Assembly (NCBI GenBank): GCA_964637655.1
Contig: CAZWUZ010000240.1
Coordinates: forward strand, 1 to 5,829
DNA: 5,829 bases
DNA from: CAZWUZ01 sp964637655 [NCBI: uncultured bacterium]
GTDB lineage: Bacteria; DAOPZR01
Direction of reading: 5' to 3'
Shown here: piece after piece, positions 1 through 5,165 of the stretch
Layout of the letters: every line of letters begins with the position of its first letter
How positions within the stretch are numbered: position 1 is the first letter of the stretch
Notes under the pieces: model-generated
Databases searched by the model: none
Told to the model about the DNA's origin: nothing
What the model saw: only the letters and a program-made list of their open reading frames with translations
Made by a program: the position numbers and the translations under genes

Positions 1-3
1 AAC

Positions 4-161
4 AGGGACGGAGACCCGGATCGTTACTAACTTCCGCCCTCACCCTGTCCTCTCCCGCTGCAGGCGGGAGAGGGTGGTCGCCTTCCCCCTCTCTGCGGGG
101 AAGGCTGGATGAGGGTGCATGGCTACGGGAAAAGTTAGTAACAAACAGGGTCTCCGTCCCT
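4..161. repeat. 158-bp non-coding element with imperfect 30-bp terminal inverted repeats
   Basis: The left end (4-33) and right end (132-161) are reverse complements in two blocks. The 14-bp block AGGGACGGAGACCC at 4-17 pairs with 148-161, and the 11-bp block GTTACTAACTT at 23-33 pairs with 132-142. The blocks are separated on each side by 5 unmatched bases (18-22 and 143-147), so the ends match at 25 of 30 positions. The interior has no credible coding frame and contains a REP-like double hairpin. This architecture fits a MITE or a RAYT/IS200-type non-autonomous element. No transposase lies in the window and no clear target-site duplication is visible, so mobility is inference. Confidence 0.7.
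38..117. repeat. REP-like double-hairpin repeat, copy 1
   Basis: Two adjacent stem-loops are visible. Bases 49-58 pair perfectly with 64-73 (10 bp, pentanucleotide loop). Bases 81-88 pair perfectly with 97-104 (8 bp, 8-nt loop). The copy ends in TGGATGAGGGTG (106-117). The same double hairpin recurs at 5764-5828 in the same orientation, so this is a dispersed intergenic repeat. GC-rich paired hairpins with a GGGAGAGGG core resemble REP/BIME-type sequences known in Pseudomonadota. It sits wholly inside the 4-161 inverted-repeat element. Confidence 0.7.
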
Positions 162-175
162 CATTCTGTTACAAA

Positions 176-207
176 CATGGCCGCGGGGAATACTCCCCGC
201 GGCCGTG
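176..207 (-). terminator. Strong hairpin after the coiled-coil gene, probable terminator
   Basis: Bases 179-189 (GGCCGCGGGGA) pair perfectly with 194-204 around a 4-nt loop (190-193). The stem extends through 178/205 (wobble), 177/206 and 176/207. It starts 12 nt past the stop codon of the minus-strand coiled-coil gene. On that strand the hairpin is followed by ATGTTTGTAAC, a short interrupted T run, so intrinsic termination would be imperfect. It may also protect the transcript 3' end or block readthrough from the repeat side. Confidence 0.65.
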
Positions 208-218
208 GATGTAACAGG

Positions 219-758
219 TTAGCGGTTGTTGCTGTTGTTGTTGCTGTTGTTGTTGCTGTTGCCGTTGCCGCGGTCGTGACGTGCGGTGCGATTGGTCATC
301 CGCTCGAGGCGCTGGTCGATCTGCGCGGTGCGGTTGGCGGTGCGCTGGGCCAGCTTTTCCTTCATCTGGGTGAGACGCTGTTCGAGCTTGGCGACACGCA
401 GCTCCATCAGTTTCGTCTGCAGGTCGTAGAGGCGCTCGAGCTTCGTGCGCAGTTCGGCCTTGAGGGCGGCGCGGTCGGCTTCGTCGGCATTGCGGTACTT
501 CTGCGCCAGCTGCTTGATATCCTGCCGCAGGGTCCTGATCTCGTCGCGGATGGCCTGCACTTCGGGGTCCTGCTGGCGGTTCTGGCGGTTCTGCTGATTC
601 TGCGCGCGCTGTTCGCGATTCTGCTGGTTCTGCTGCCCTTCGCGCGCGGCGGCCTTGACGGTGATGCCGTCGTCCGCTTTCTGCGCGACGGCGAGTGCCG
701 GCACGGCGAGCGTGGCGGCGAGCAGCGCGATCACTGCCGACTGGATGAGGGTCTTCAT
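219..758 (-). CDS. Exported basic Gln/Asn-rich coiled-coil protein, periplasmic, function unknown
   Basis: This 179-aa protein has a clear Sec signal peptide: K2, a hydrophobic stretch at 4-19, and a cleavage region near ALAVA (21-25). Mature residues 42-63 are Gln/Asn/Arg-rich with NQQNR at 44-48 and 54-58. Residues 66-155 are heptad-like and rich in Leu, Arg, Lys and Glu, a long probable coiled coil. Residues 166-178 are a Ser-Asn repeat. My count for the mature chain is 32 Lys/Arg against 21 Asp/Glu. The start is well supported by AGGAGG (767-772), 8 nt before ATG. The size and helical character recall periplasmic stress proteins of the Spy/CpxP kind, but no LTxxQ motif is present, so no family is claimed. 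A putative ECF promoter at 812-838 precedes it, placing it in the regulon of the neighbouring sigma factor by inference. Confidence 0.85.
   Translation of the reverse strand: MKTLIQSAVIALLAATLAVPALAVAQKADDGITVKAAAREGQQNQQNREQRAQNQQNRQNRQQDPEVQAIRDEIRTLRQDIKQLAQKYRNADEADRAALKAELRTKLERLYDLQTKLMELRVAKLEQRLTQMKEKLAQRTANRTAQIDQRLERMTNRTARHDRGNGNSNNNSNNNSNNR
225..269 (-). repeat. In-frame 12-bp tandem repeat encoding Ser-Asn-Asn-Asn
   Basis: On the plus strand the unit GTTGTTGTTGCT occurs exactly at 234-245 and 246-257. A shortened unit lies at 225-233 and degenerate GTT/GCC triplets at 258-269. On the coding strand this gives AAC/AGC codons, a Ser-Asn low-complexity tail at the C-terminus of the coiled-coil protein. 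Unit changes of 12 bp keep the frame, so slippage would alter tail length and not switch the gene off. Confidence 0.85.
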
Positions 759-779
759 GGTTGATGCCTCCTGAGGGTT

Positions 780-791
780 CCGCTTTCGCGG
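780..791 (-). promoter_or_regulatory. GAAA tetraloop hairpin in the leader of the coiled-coil gene
   Basis: On the minus strand CCGC-GAAA-GCGG forms a 4-bp GC stem closed by a GNRA tetraloop. It lies just upstream of the AGGAGG ribosome binding site at 767-772 and downstream of the putative ECF promoter, so it would be in the 5' leader. GNRA loops are unusually stable. A role in mRNA stability or in keeping the ribosome site open is inference. Confidence 0.4.
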
Positions 792-811
792 TTATTTGTC
801 ACTGTCCTTAT

Positions 812-838
812 GACCGGCAACAGAGAAAACGGTTGACA
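812..838 (-). promoter_or_regulatory. Putative ECF sigma promoter for the coiled-coil gene
   Basis: The minus strand reads TGTCAAC (838 to 832), 16 nt, then GGTC (815 to 812). This matches the site upstream of the sigma gene (2131-2157) in both boxes and in spacing. The longer string GTGTCAACC is identical in both, and the -10 side reads SGTCAWAA. An AAC-type -35 box, 16-nt spacer and CGTC-like -10 box is the usual shape of ECF promoters. A start near 805 would give a leader of about 45 nt, leaving room for the AGGAGG site. Confidence 0.6.
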
Positions 839-845
839 CTATTTT

Positions 846-1121
846 TCAGTGTTCCGCCTCCGCCTCGCGCAGCGCGGCCTCTGCCTCGCGTTCCGCCGCG
901 TCAAGTTGCGCCAGGTCACGATCGTCTTCGGCGAACATCGCGTCGAGTTCCGCGTCGAGCGCAGCGCTGTCGGGTGCGGTTTCCGCCAGGGTGGCGATGG
1001 CGTCGGCGCCCTGCGCCGCACGCTGCGCGTTGCTGTCCGGACTGACGGCTGCCGGCGTCGTTTCCCCGCCGCAGCCCGCCAGCAGGATGAGGATGCTACA
1101 CGTCAGCGTCAAATGCCGCAT
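846..1121 (-). CDS. Small acidic lipoprotein, third gene of the sigma operon
   Basis: This 91-aa product has an N-terminal hydrophobic segment (4-15) ending in lipobox L14-A15-G16-C17, so it should be cleaved and lipidated at C17. The residues after the Cys are Gly-Gly-Glu, with no Asp at +2, which is compatible with outer-membrane sorting. The mature part is Ala-rich and strongly acidic: I count 19 Asp/Glu and 4 Arg, with an acidic helix at about 53-91. The start has GAGG at 1128-1131, 6 nt before ATG. The gene overlaps the anti-sigma gene by 26 nt, implying coupled expression. I recognise no family. The position suggests a partner or modulator of the anti-sigma, which is inference. Confidence 0.75.
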   Translation of the reverse strand: MRHLTLTCSILILLAGCGGETTPAAVSPDSNAQRAAQGADAIATLAETAPDSAALDAELDAMFAEDDRDLAQLDAAEREAEAALREAEAEH

Positions 1122-1581
1122 ATTCGGCCTCGCAGTCGTTGAATGCCAGTTCCAGTTCGTCGAGTTCCTGCCACAGGGCGAGATCGTCGCCTGAGAAAAG
1201 GTCGCTGCCGGAAATGTCCGGTGCCGTCGGGGCCTGCGCCACCGGCACGGGCGGCCCGCCCGCCGGAGTCAGGACGTTGAAGAGCGCCAGGGCAAAGAGG
1301 AGCAGTGCGGCGGCGAGCAGCGGGCGGCGCACCAGGAACGGCAACTGCCGCGCGGAGCGCTGCGCCGGTGCGGCGGGCGCGGCGAGGCGCGACAGGACGC
1401 GTGCGCGCAGGTCGGGTGCGGGCACCGCCGCGGCCGGGTCGGCAAGCAGCCCGAGCGTGGCGCGCAGCGCCGCCAGTTCGCGCTGACACGCCGGGCAGGC
1501 GACGATATGCGCCGCCGCGTCCGCCGCGACGGGCTCGTTCAGCACGGTGGCGATCAGTGCATCCTGCTGCGGGCAGTTCAT
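1096..1581 (-). CDS. Zinc-finger transmembrane anti-sigma factor
   Basis: This 161-aa protein is read as the membrane anti-sigma that sequesters the ECF sigma encoded just upstream. Residues 25-32 give the zinc-binding H25-x3-C29-x2-C32 motif of ZAS (zf-HC2) anti-sigmas. A single transmembrane helix spans about 86-104, preceded by basic residues (R85, R86), so the N-terminus faces the cytoplasm. The periplasmic C-terminus begins with a Pro-rich linker (106-121) and ends in a highly acidic tail: residues 121-161 hold 13 Asp/Glu and no Lys/Arg. I chose the ATG at 1581 because it overlaps the sigma stop as ATGA and has GGAGG at 1589-1593. An upstream in-frame extension to 1728 would lie wholly inside the sigma gene and adds only Arg-rich sequence. 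Release of sigma by regulated proteolysis is usual for the class, but the signal is unknown. Confidence 0.85.
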   Translation of the reverse strand: MNCPQQDALIATVLNEPVAADAAAHIVACPACQRELAALRATLGLLADPAAAVPAPDLRARVLSRLAAPAAPAQRSARQLPFLVRRPLLAAALLLFALALFNVLTPAGGPPVPVAQAPTAPDISGSDLFSGDDLALWQELDELELAFNDCEAEYAAFDADV

Positions 1582-2114
1582 AACGCTCCCTCCGCGAATT
1601 TCGCCAGCCGCTTGCGCAGATGCGCCACGGCCCGGAACAGATGCTGCTTGACGCTGCCGTCGCCGATGCCCGTGACCGCGGCGATATCGGCGATGCTCAT
1701 CTCTTCGAACCGCTGCAACTGCAGGCACTCGCGCTGACGCGGCGAGAGTTCCGCCAGGGCGCCGCTGATGGCCGCCGCCAGCTCGCCCTGTTCGAGCGTG
1801 TCAGCCGCAGCCGGTGCGGCCACGTCCACTTCCGCGATATCGTCGTGCTCGCGGCGCTGCGCGCAATGCGTCAACGCCGTGTTGTACGCGATGCGGTAAA
1901 GCCAGGTGCCGAAGGCGGCATCACCGCGGAACGTTGCGAGTCCGCCAAGCGCCTTGACCAGCGCCTCCTGCGCGACATCCTCCGCGTCATGCGCGTTCCC
2001 CGTGATGCGGTACGCCAGGCGGAAGACGCGCTCCTGATAGCGCTCAACCAGCGCCCCCTGCGCGATTTGGTTCCCCTCTCGGGCAGCATCGATCAATGCC
2101 TGTTCGCTCTTCAT
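1578..2114 (-). CDS. ECF (group 4) RNA polymerase sigma factor
   Basis: This 178-aa protein directs RNA polymerase to a stress regulon. Region 2 spans about 23-90, with the DAEDVAQEALVKAL segment (43-56) and the aromatic patch FGTWLYRIAYN (68-78) typical of -10 recognition. A short acidic linker (91-115) follows. Region 4 spans about 118-172, with SPRQREC at 124-130 and a helix-turn-helix around 143-165. The length is normal for a minimal ECF sigma with no extra C-terminal domain. I chose ATG at 2114 because homology starts there and AGGCGG (2117-2122) precedes it; an in-frame extension to 2198 would cross both predicted promoters. Its stop overlaps the anti-sigma start as ATGA, so the pair should be translationally coupled. 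I did not assign a numbered ECF subgroup. Confidence 0.93.
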   Translation of the reverse strand: MKSEQALIDAAREGNQIAQGALVERYQERVFRLAYRITGNAHDAEDVAQEALVKALGGLATFRGDAAFGTWLYRIAYNTALTHCAQRREHDDIAEVDVAAPAAADTLEQGELAAAISGALAELSPRQRECLQLQRFEEMSIADIAAVTGIGDGSVKQHLFRAVAHLRKRLAKFAEGAL

Positions 2115-2130
2115 TGCCGCCTGTCGTTTT

Positions 2131-2157
2131 GACGCGAAGTGCCGTCTTTGGTTGACA
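2131..2157 (-). promoter_or_regulatory. Putative autoregulatory ECF promoter of the sigma operon
   Basis: The minus strand reads TGTCAAC (2157 to 2151), 16 nt, then CGTC (2134 to 2131). Boxes and spacing match the site at 812-838. A start at about 2122-2126 would leave only about 10 nt before the sigma ATG at 2114, so a transcript from here would be nearly leaderless. That short leader is the main argument against it. Autoregulation is common among ECF sigma factors. Confidence 0.55.
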
Positions 2158-2160
2158 CGT

Positions 2161-2189
2161 ATTGTAACAGAAGTGCAGCACGCGGGCAA
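2161..2189 (-). promoter_or_regulatory. Housekeeping-type promoter of the sigma operon
   Basis: The minus strand carries TTGCCC (2189 to 2184), a 17-nt spacer, and TACAAT (2166 to 2161). That is 4/6 and 5/6 matches to the sigma-70 consensus at ideal spacing. A start near 2154 gives a leader of about 40 nt. It would supply basal transcription, with the ECF-type site just downstream adding autoregulated output. Confidence 0.6.
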
Positions 2190-2217
2190 ATAAAGCACAA
2201 CCTGCCAAAAATAAAGC
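2188..2217. repeat. AAATAAAGC direct repeat, 21-bp period
   Basis: AAATAAAGC occurs at 2188-2196 and 2209-2217, exactly 21 bp apart, which places both copies on the same DNA face. They lie in an AT-rich patch between the divergent promoters. The first overlaps the -35 of the sigma-operon promoter, and both lie upstream of the plus-strand promoter. They could be an operator or an UP-like element serving one or both promoters. Confidence 0.45.
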
Positions 2218-2227
2218 GGATATATGT

Positions 2228-2257
2228 TTGACAGGCGGCGGACGGCGGGGGTATAGT
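2228..2257 (+). promoter_or_regulatory. Strong sigma-70-type promoter placed for a leaderless transcript
   Basis: TTGACA (2228-2233, 6/6) and TATAGT (2252-2257, 5/6) are separated by 18 nt. The -10 box ends only 6 nt before ATG at 2264, so the expected first transcribed base is the A of the start codon or nearly so. No Shine-Dalgarno sequence could then be in the mRNA. Confidence 0.65.
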
Positions 2258-2263
2258 CAGCGC

Positions 2264-3793
2264 ATGAGTGTACCCCCGTTTCTTGCCGTCCTGCTCTGTC
2301 CCGAAGCCACGGAAGCGCTGCTGGCCATGGCGCTGCCCCAGGAGCAGCATGACCTGTCGGTACAGGCCACCGGTGTCGTTGCCGGCATGCCTGCGGGCGG
2401 TCTGCTCTGGCAGGCGGATCTGCAGTTCAGTACTGCCGCTGGAAACTGGCAGGTATTTGCTTTTGTCCCGGAAAGCGTGGAGGCGCTGCTGGCCAATCTC
2501 AGCGGCCTGCACCGCGAGGGGAGCAGTACGGACGCCGCACCCGCGTTGCACGCGTTTTTCCGCGAACTGGTGCGGCGCACGGTCAGGAACTGGAGCTGGG
2601 CGGGTGCAGGCGCGAAGGGCAAACTGCTGCGCGTGCGGCTGATCGACGCGGCAGCGCTGCCCGCGACGGCGGCACTGCGTCTTGACCTGACGGTGCGCGC
2701 GGGCGGATTGAACTTTCCCGGCATGTTGCTGCTGCTGTCGCCGGCAACCGCAGGGGGACTGCTCAACAGCGCGCTGCAATTGTCGCTCAGCGACGCGAGT
2801 GACATCCTGCGCGCGGCGCAGGACCCGGGCGAACTGCTGCAGCGGTGCGAGGAGAACGCGGCCATCGATGTCTATGCCCTGCTCGACGCAATGCATACGG
2901 TCAACACTCTGCTGCAGGCGGGGCTGAGCGTCGAATCGCTCGGGCTGCTCTGGGCGGGCGGCAGCGCAGCGGAACAACAGCAGGTCATGCGTGCGCTGTC
3001 GCGGCGCAACCGGCAGGAACTGCAGCGCTGGCTGGCCCGGCACCGCGCGGGACTTGCCCGGCTCGGGACGGCAGCTGCGCGTACGGAGGCGCAGTTGAAG
3101 TGCCGGCCGCTGCTGGCGCGGCGCGGCTTTGCCCTGTGGTCAGGCGCGGACCGCTTTGCCGCCCTGCAGCGCACGTGGGAGGAGCAGACGGCGGCGGCGC
3201 TGCTGCTGGCAATGTCGCCCGACGTTTGGGCGGAACGTTTCTGTGCGGCGCGGGCGCAGGCGGGCAACGGTGTTGTGCCGCAGGGTGAACTGGTGCAGGC
3301 GCTGGCACTCTTCCCGCCACGCGTGCTCGACGCGGTCTTCGCGGAAATCAGCGACGAGGGGAGAGCGCGGCTGCAGGCCGACCGTGCGCATGCCGCGCGC
3401 GCGCGTGCGGCCGCACTGCGCGCCTGTCGCGCGGTGACGGAAACGGTGGCGTATACCCTGGCTGACGAATTGTTCCGGCAGCAGACGCTGCTGTCGCTGG
3501 AACGCTACCTGTCAGTGATGCACGATGCTGAGGCGCTGCAGGCGATGGCACGGCGGCCGCTGGCGGAACTGGCGGCGGCGCTGGCGGACTATCCGCCGGC
3601 GGTACGTGAACGGATAGCAGCGGCGCTGTCAGCGCGGCAGGGGGAAGCGCTGCGCGAAGAATACGCGCGGCTGCACCTCATGCCGGCGCGGCAGCGGGCG
3701 CAGGCGCGCTGGCGTCTTACCGGGCATATCGAGGAACTGATCGGGACGGGTGAACTGCTGCTGGCGAAGCGGCGGCCGTGGTGGTGGCCCTGA
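2264..3793 (+). CDS. 509-aa protein with a FliG C-terminal-like domain, not in a flagellar operon
   Basis: No assured name. Residues 425-502 resemble the FliG C-terminal domain that forms the flagellar rotor face. From memory, an ungapped alignment to E. coli FliG puts R458 at R281 and E465-E466 at D288-D289, the rotor charges that meet the stator, and the pattern ends in I-EEL-GTGEL (about 489-498) as FliG does near its C-terminus. The K264 equivalent is A441. Residues 240-265 and 310-375 are helical and could be further FliG-like repeats. Residues 1-190 are a separate alpha/beta part; the strand-rich segment 137-160 recalls FliM/CheC-type folds only weakly. There is no signal peptide or membrane helix, so it is probably cytoplasmic. 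The tail ends KRRPWWWP. The start at ATG 2264 is chosen over a TTG at 2228, which overlaps the promoter. No other flagellar or chemotaxis gene is nearby. Confidence 0.8.
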   Translation: MSVPPFLAVLLCPEATEALLAMALPQEQHDLSVQATGVVAGMPAGGLLWQADLQFSTAAGNWQVFAFVPESVEALLANLSGLHREGSSTDAAPALHAFFRELVRRTVRNWSWAGAGAKGKLLRVRLIDAAALPATAALRLDLTVRAGGLNFPGMLLLLSPATAGGLLNSALQLSLSDASDILRAAQDPGELLQRCEENAAIDVYALLDAMHTVNTLLQAGLSVESLGLLWAGGSAAEQQQVMRALSRRNRQELQRWLARHRAGLARLGTAAARTEAQLKCRPLLARRGFALWSGADRFAALQRTWEEQTAAALLLAMSPDVWAERFCAARAQAGNGVVPQGELVQALALFPPRVLDAVFAEISDEGRARLQADRAHAARARAAALRACRAVTETVAYTLADELFRQQTLLSLERYLSVMHDAEALQAMARRPLAELAAALADYPPAVRERIAAALSARQGEALREEYARLHLMPARQRAQARWRLTGHIEELIGTGELLLAKRRPWWWP

Positions 3794-5158
3794 TCAGACG
3801 AGCACGCGGTGGCGCCACGCCCCGCTGCGGAAGCGCAGCCAGAGGACGAGCATGAGAATGACGACGTAAACCCCGAGGCAGGCAAAGGCCCAGACGATGG
3901 AGTGCCCCAGCACGGCAATGACGGTATAGGTCAGCGGGACGAAGCAGCCCCAGGCGATGATGGCGCCGCAGGCCATGGGAAAGAGCGTGTCACCCGCCCC
4001 GCGCAGCGCCCCGGTGATGACGACGCTCGCCGCGTCGAACACATTGTAGAGCACGATGATGATAATGACCTGCCGCCCGAAGTCGAGCACCGCGGCGAAC
4101 TGCGCCGGGTCGGTCTCCGGCCCGCGGAAGAGCCCGAGAATGGCGTCGGGGAAGGCGAGGAGCACCAGCGCCCCGCATGCCTGGTACAGCCAGCCGAGAT
4201 GCAGGGCGCGGTAGGTGTAGCGGGCGGCGGCGGCGCGGCGGCGCGCCCCGAGGTTCTGTCCGACCAGCGTCGCAGTCGCGGTCCCCAGCCCGAGCATCGG
4301 CAGGAAGAGGAGCGAGTTGACCGTGAGCAGGATGTTCCCCGCCATCTGCTCCGTGGTGCCGTTCATTCCGAGCAGGAAGACGAACACCGTGAACGAACTG
4401 AGATCGAGCACGTGCTGCAGCCCCGCGGGAAAGCCGTAGCGGAAGAGTTTCGCGGCGAGCACGCGGTCGAAACGCCACTGCGCGCGGGTGCCGAACTGCG
4501 CGGCGTAGTGCGGCAGCAGGAAGCGCCAGGCGTAGACGAGGGTGATGACAGCATTGGCGATGACGGTACCGAGGCCCGCGCCCGCGATACCGAGTTCAGG
4601 CAGCCCGAATTTCCCGAAAATGAGGCAGTAGTTGAGCGGGATGTTGATGAGGTTGGCGGCGAGGTAGCCGGCGAGCACGATGCGCGTATGCCCCAGCCCG
4701 CTGAAGAACGACGAGACGGTGTTCTGCAGCAGCAGGAAGAGCGTGCCGAAACCGAGTACCAGGTAGTAGGACTGTTCGGCGGCGATGACCGGGGCGTCAT
4801 GCCCGCTGTGCTGCAGCAGCATGAGGCCGAGCGGCAGCGTCAGCAGGAAGAGCGGATAGCTGCCGAGCGCCAGCCAGATCCCCTGCCAGGCGCTGCGCCC
4901 GCACTGCTGCGGCTGCTGCGCTCCGTAGTACTGGGCGACGAGCGTTCCCGCGTAGCTGACGATGCCGATGAAGACCGCGGCGATGGTGTAATTGAGCAGA
5001 CCCGCGGCGCCCGCGGCGGCGACACTGACATCGCTGTGCCACGACAGCATCAGGCGGTCGGTGAACTGCATCAGGGTATAGGAGGCCGAGGTGAGCATCA
5101 GCGGCCAGGCGATGCGCATGATGTCGCGGTAGGAACGGAGCAGCGGGTACGGGCGCAT
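3794..5158 (-). CDS. MATE-family multidrug/cation antiporter
   Basis: This 454-aa inner-membrane protein has the length and about 12 hydrophobic segments expected of a MATE transporter, which exports organic cations or drugs in exchange for sodium or protons. Diagnostic points are D34 in helix 1 (QFTDRLMLSW), matching the conserved Asp of NorM-type proteins, the VGQNLGA motif at 299-305 and GALRGAGDT at 383-391. The helix-7 acidic position that is Glu in Vibrio NorM appears to be D252 here. The substrate cannot be read from sequence. The ATG at 5158 has no Shine-Dalgarno sequence, but an extended -10 box ends 7 nt upstream, so the mRNA may be leaderless. The stop directly abuts the stop of the convergent gene. 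Divergence from the 5276 lipoprotein gene may mean shared control, but no common operator is evident. Confidence 0.93.
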   Translation of the reverse strand: MRPYPLLRSYRDIMRIAWPLMLTSASYTLMQFTDRLMLSWHSDVSVAAAGAAGLLNYTIAAVFIGIVSYAGTLVAQYYGAQQPQQCGRSAWQGIWLALGSYPLFLLTLPLGLMLLQHSGHDAPVIAAEQSYYLVLGFGTLFLLLQNTVSSFFSGLGHTRIVLAGYLAANLINIPLNYCLIFGKFGLPELGIAGAGLGTVIANAVITLVYAWRFLLPHYAAQFGTRAQWRFDRVLAAKLFRYGFPAGLQHVLDLSSFTVFVFLLGMNGTTEQMAGNILLTVNSLLFLPMLGLGTATATLVGQNLGARRRAAAARYTYRALHLGWLYQACGALVLLAFPDAILGLFRGPETDPAQFAAVLDFGRQVIIIIVLYNVFDAASVVITGALRGAGDTLFPMACGAIIAWGCFVPLTYTVIAVLGHSIVWAFACLGVYVVILMLVLWLRFRSGAWRHRVLV

Positions 5159-5165
5159 GGACGTC

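Noticed and set aside
177-764. 195-codon plus-strand frame across the coiled-coil gene
   Set aside because: It is the complement of a gene with a good signal peptide and AGGAGG site. It starts inside the terminator hairpin.
831-838. TTGACA on the plus strand at 833-838 (and at 2152-2157) as a sigma-70 -35 box
   Set aside because: Neither has a -10 box at 16-18 nt downstream on that strand. Both are better read as the minus-strand TGTCAAC element.
836-852. ACACT/AGTGT stem over the lipoprotein stop codon as a terminator
   Set aside because: The stem is only 5 bp and AT-rich, and the following T run is four bases and displaced. It overlaps the ECF-type promoter.
1582-1728. N-terminal extension of the anti-sigma to position 1728
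   Set aside because: It would add 49 Arg-rich residues encoded within the sigma gene, while the ATG at 1581 has a GGAGG site and the coupled ATGA overlap.
2217-2233. Third ECF-like box, TGTCAAAC on the minus strand
   Set aside because: No CGTC-like -10 lies 16 nt downstream, and the match to TGTCAACC is incomplete.
2111-3043. 310-codon minus-strand frame
   Set aside because: It overlaps the 2264 gene, both divergent promoters and the sigma gene start, and its translation is Arg/Gln-rich shadow sequence.
3809-3818. GTGGCGCCAC palindrome near the convergent junction as a bidirectional terminator
   Set aside because: It lies inside the MATE coding sequence, has no loop of workable size and no T run on either side.
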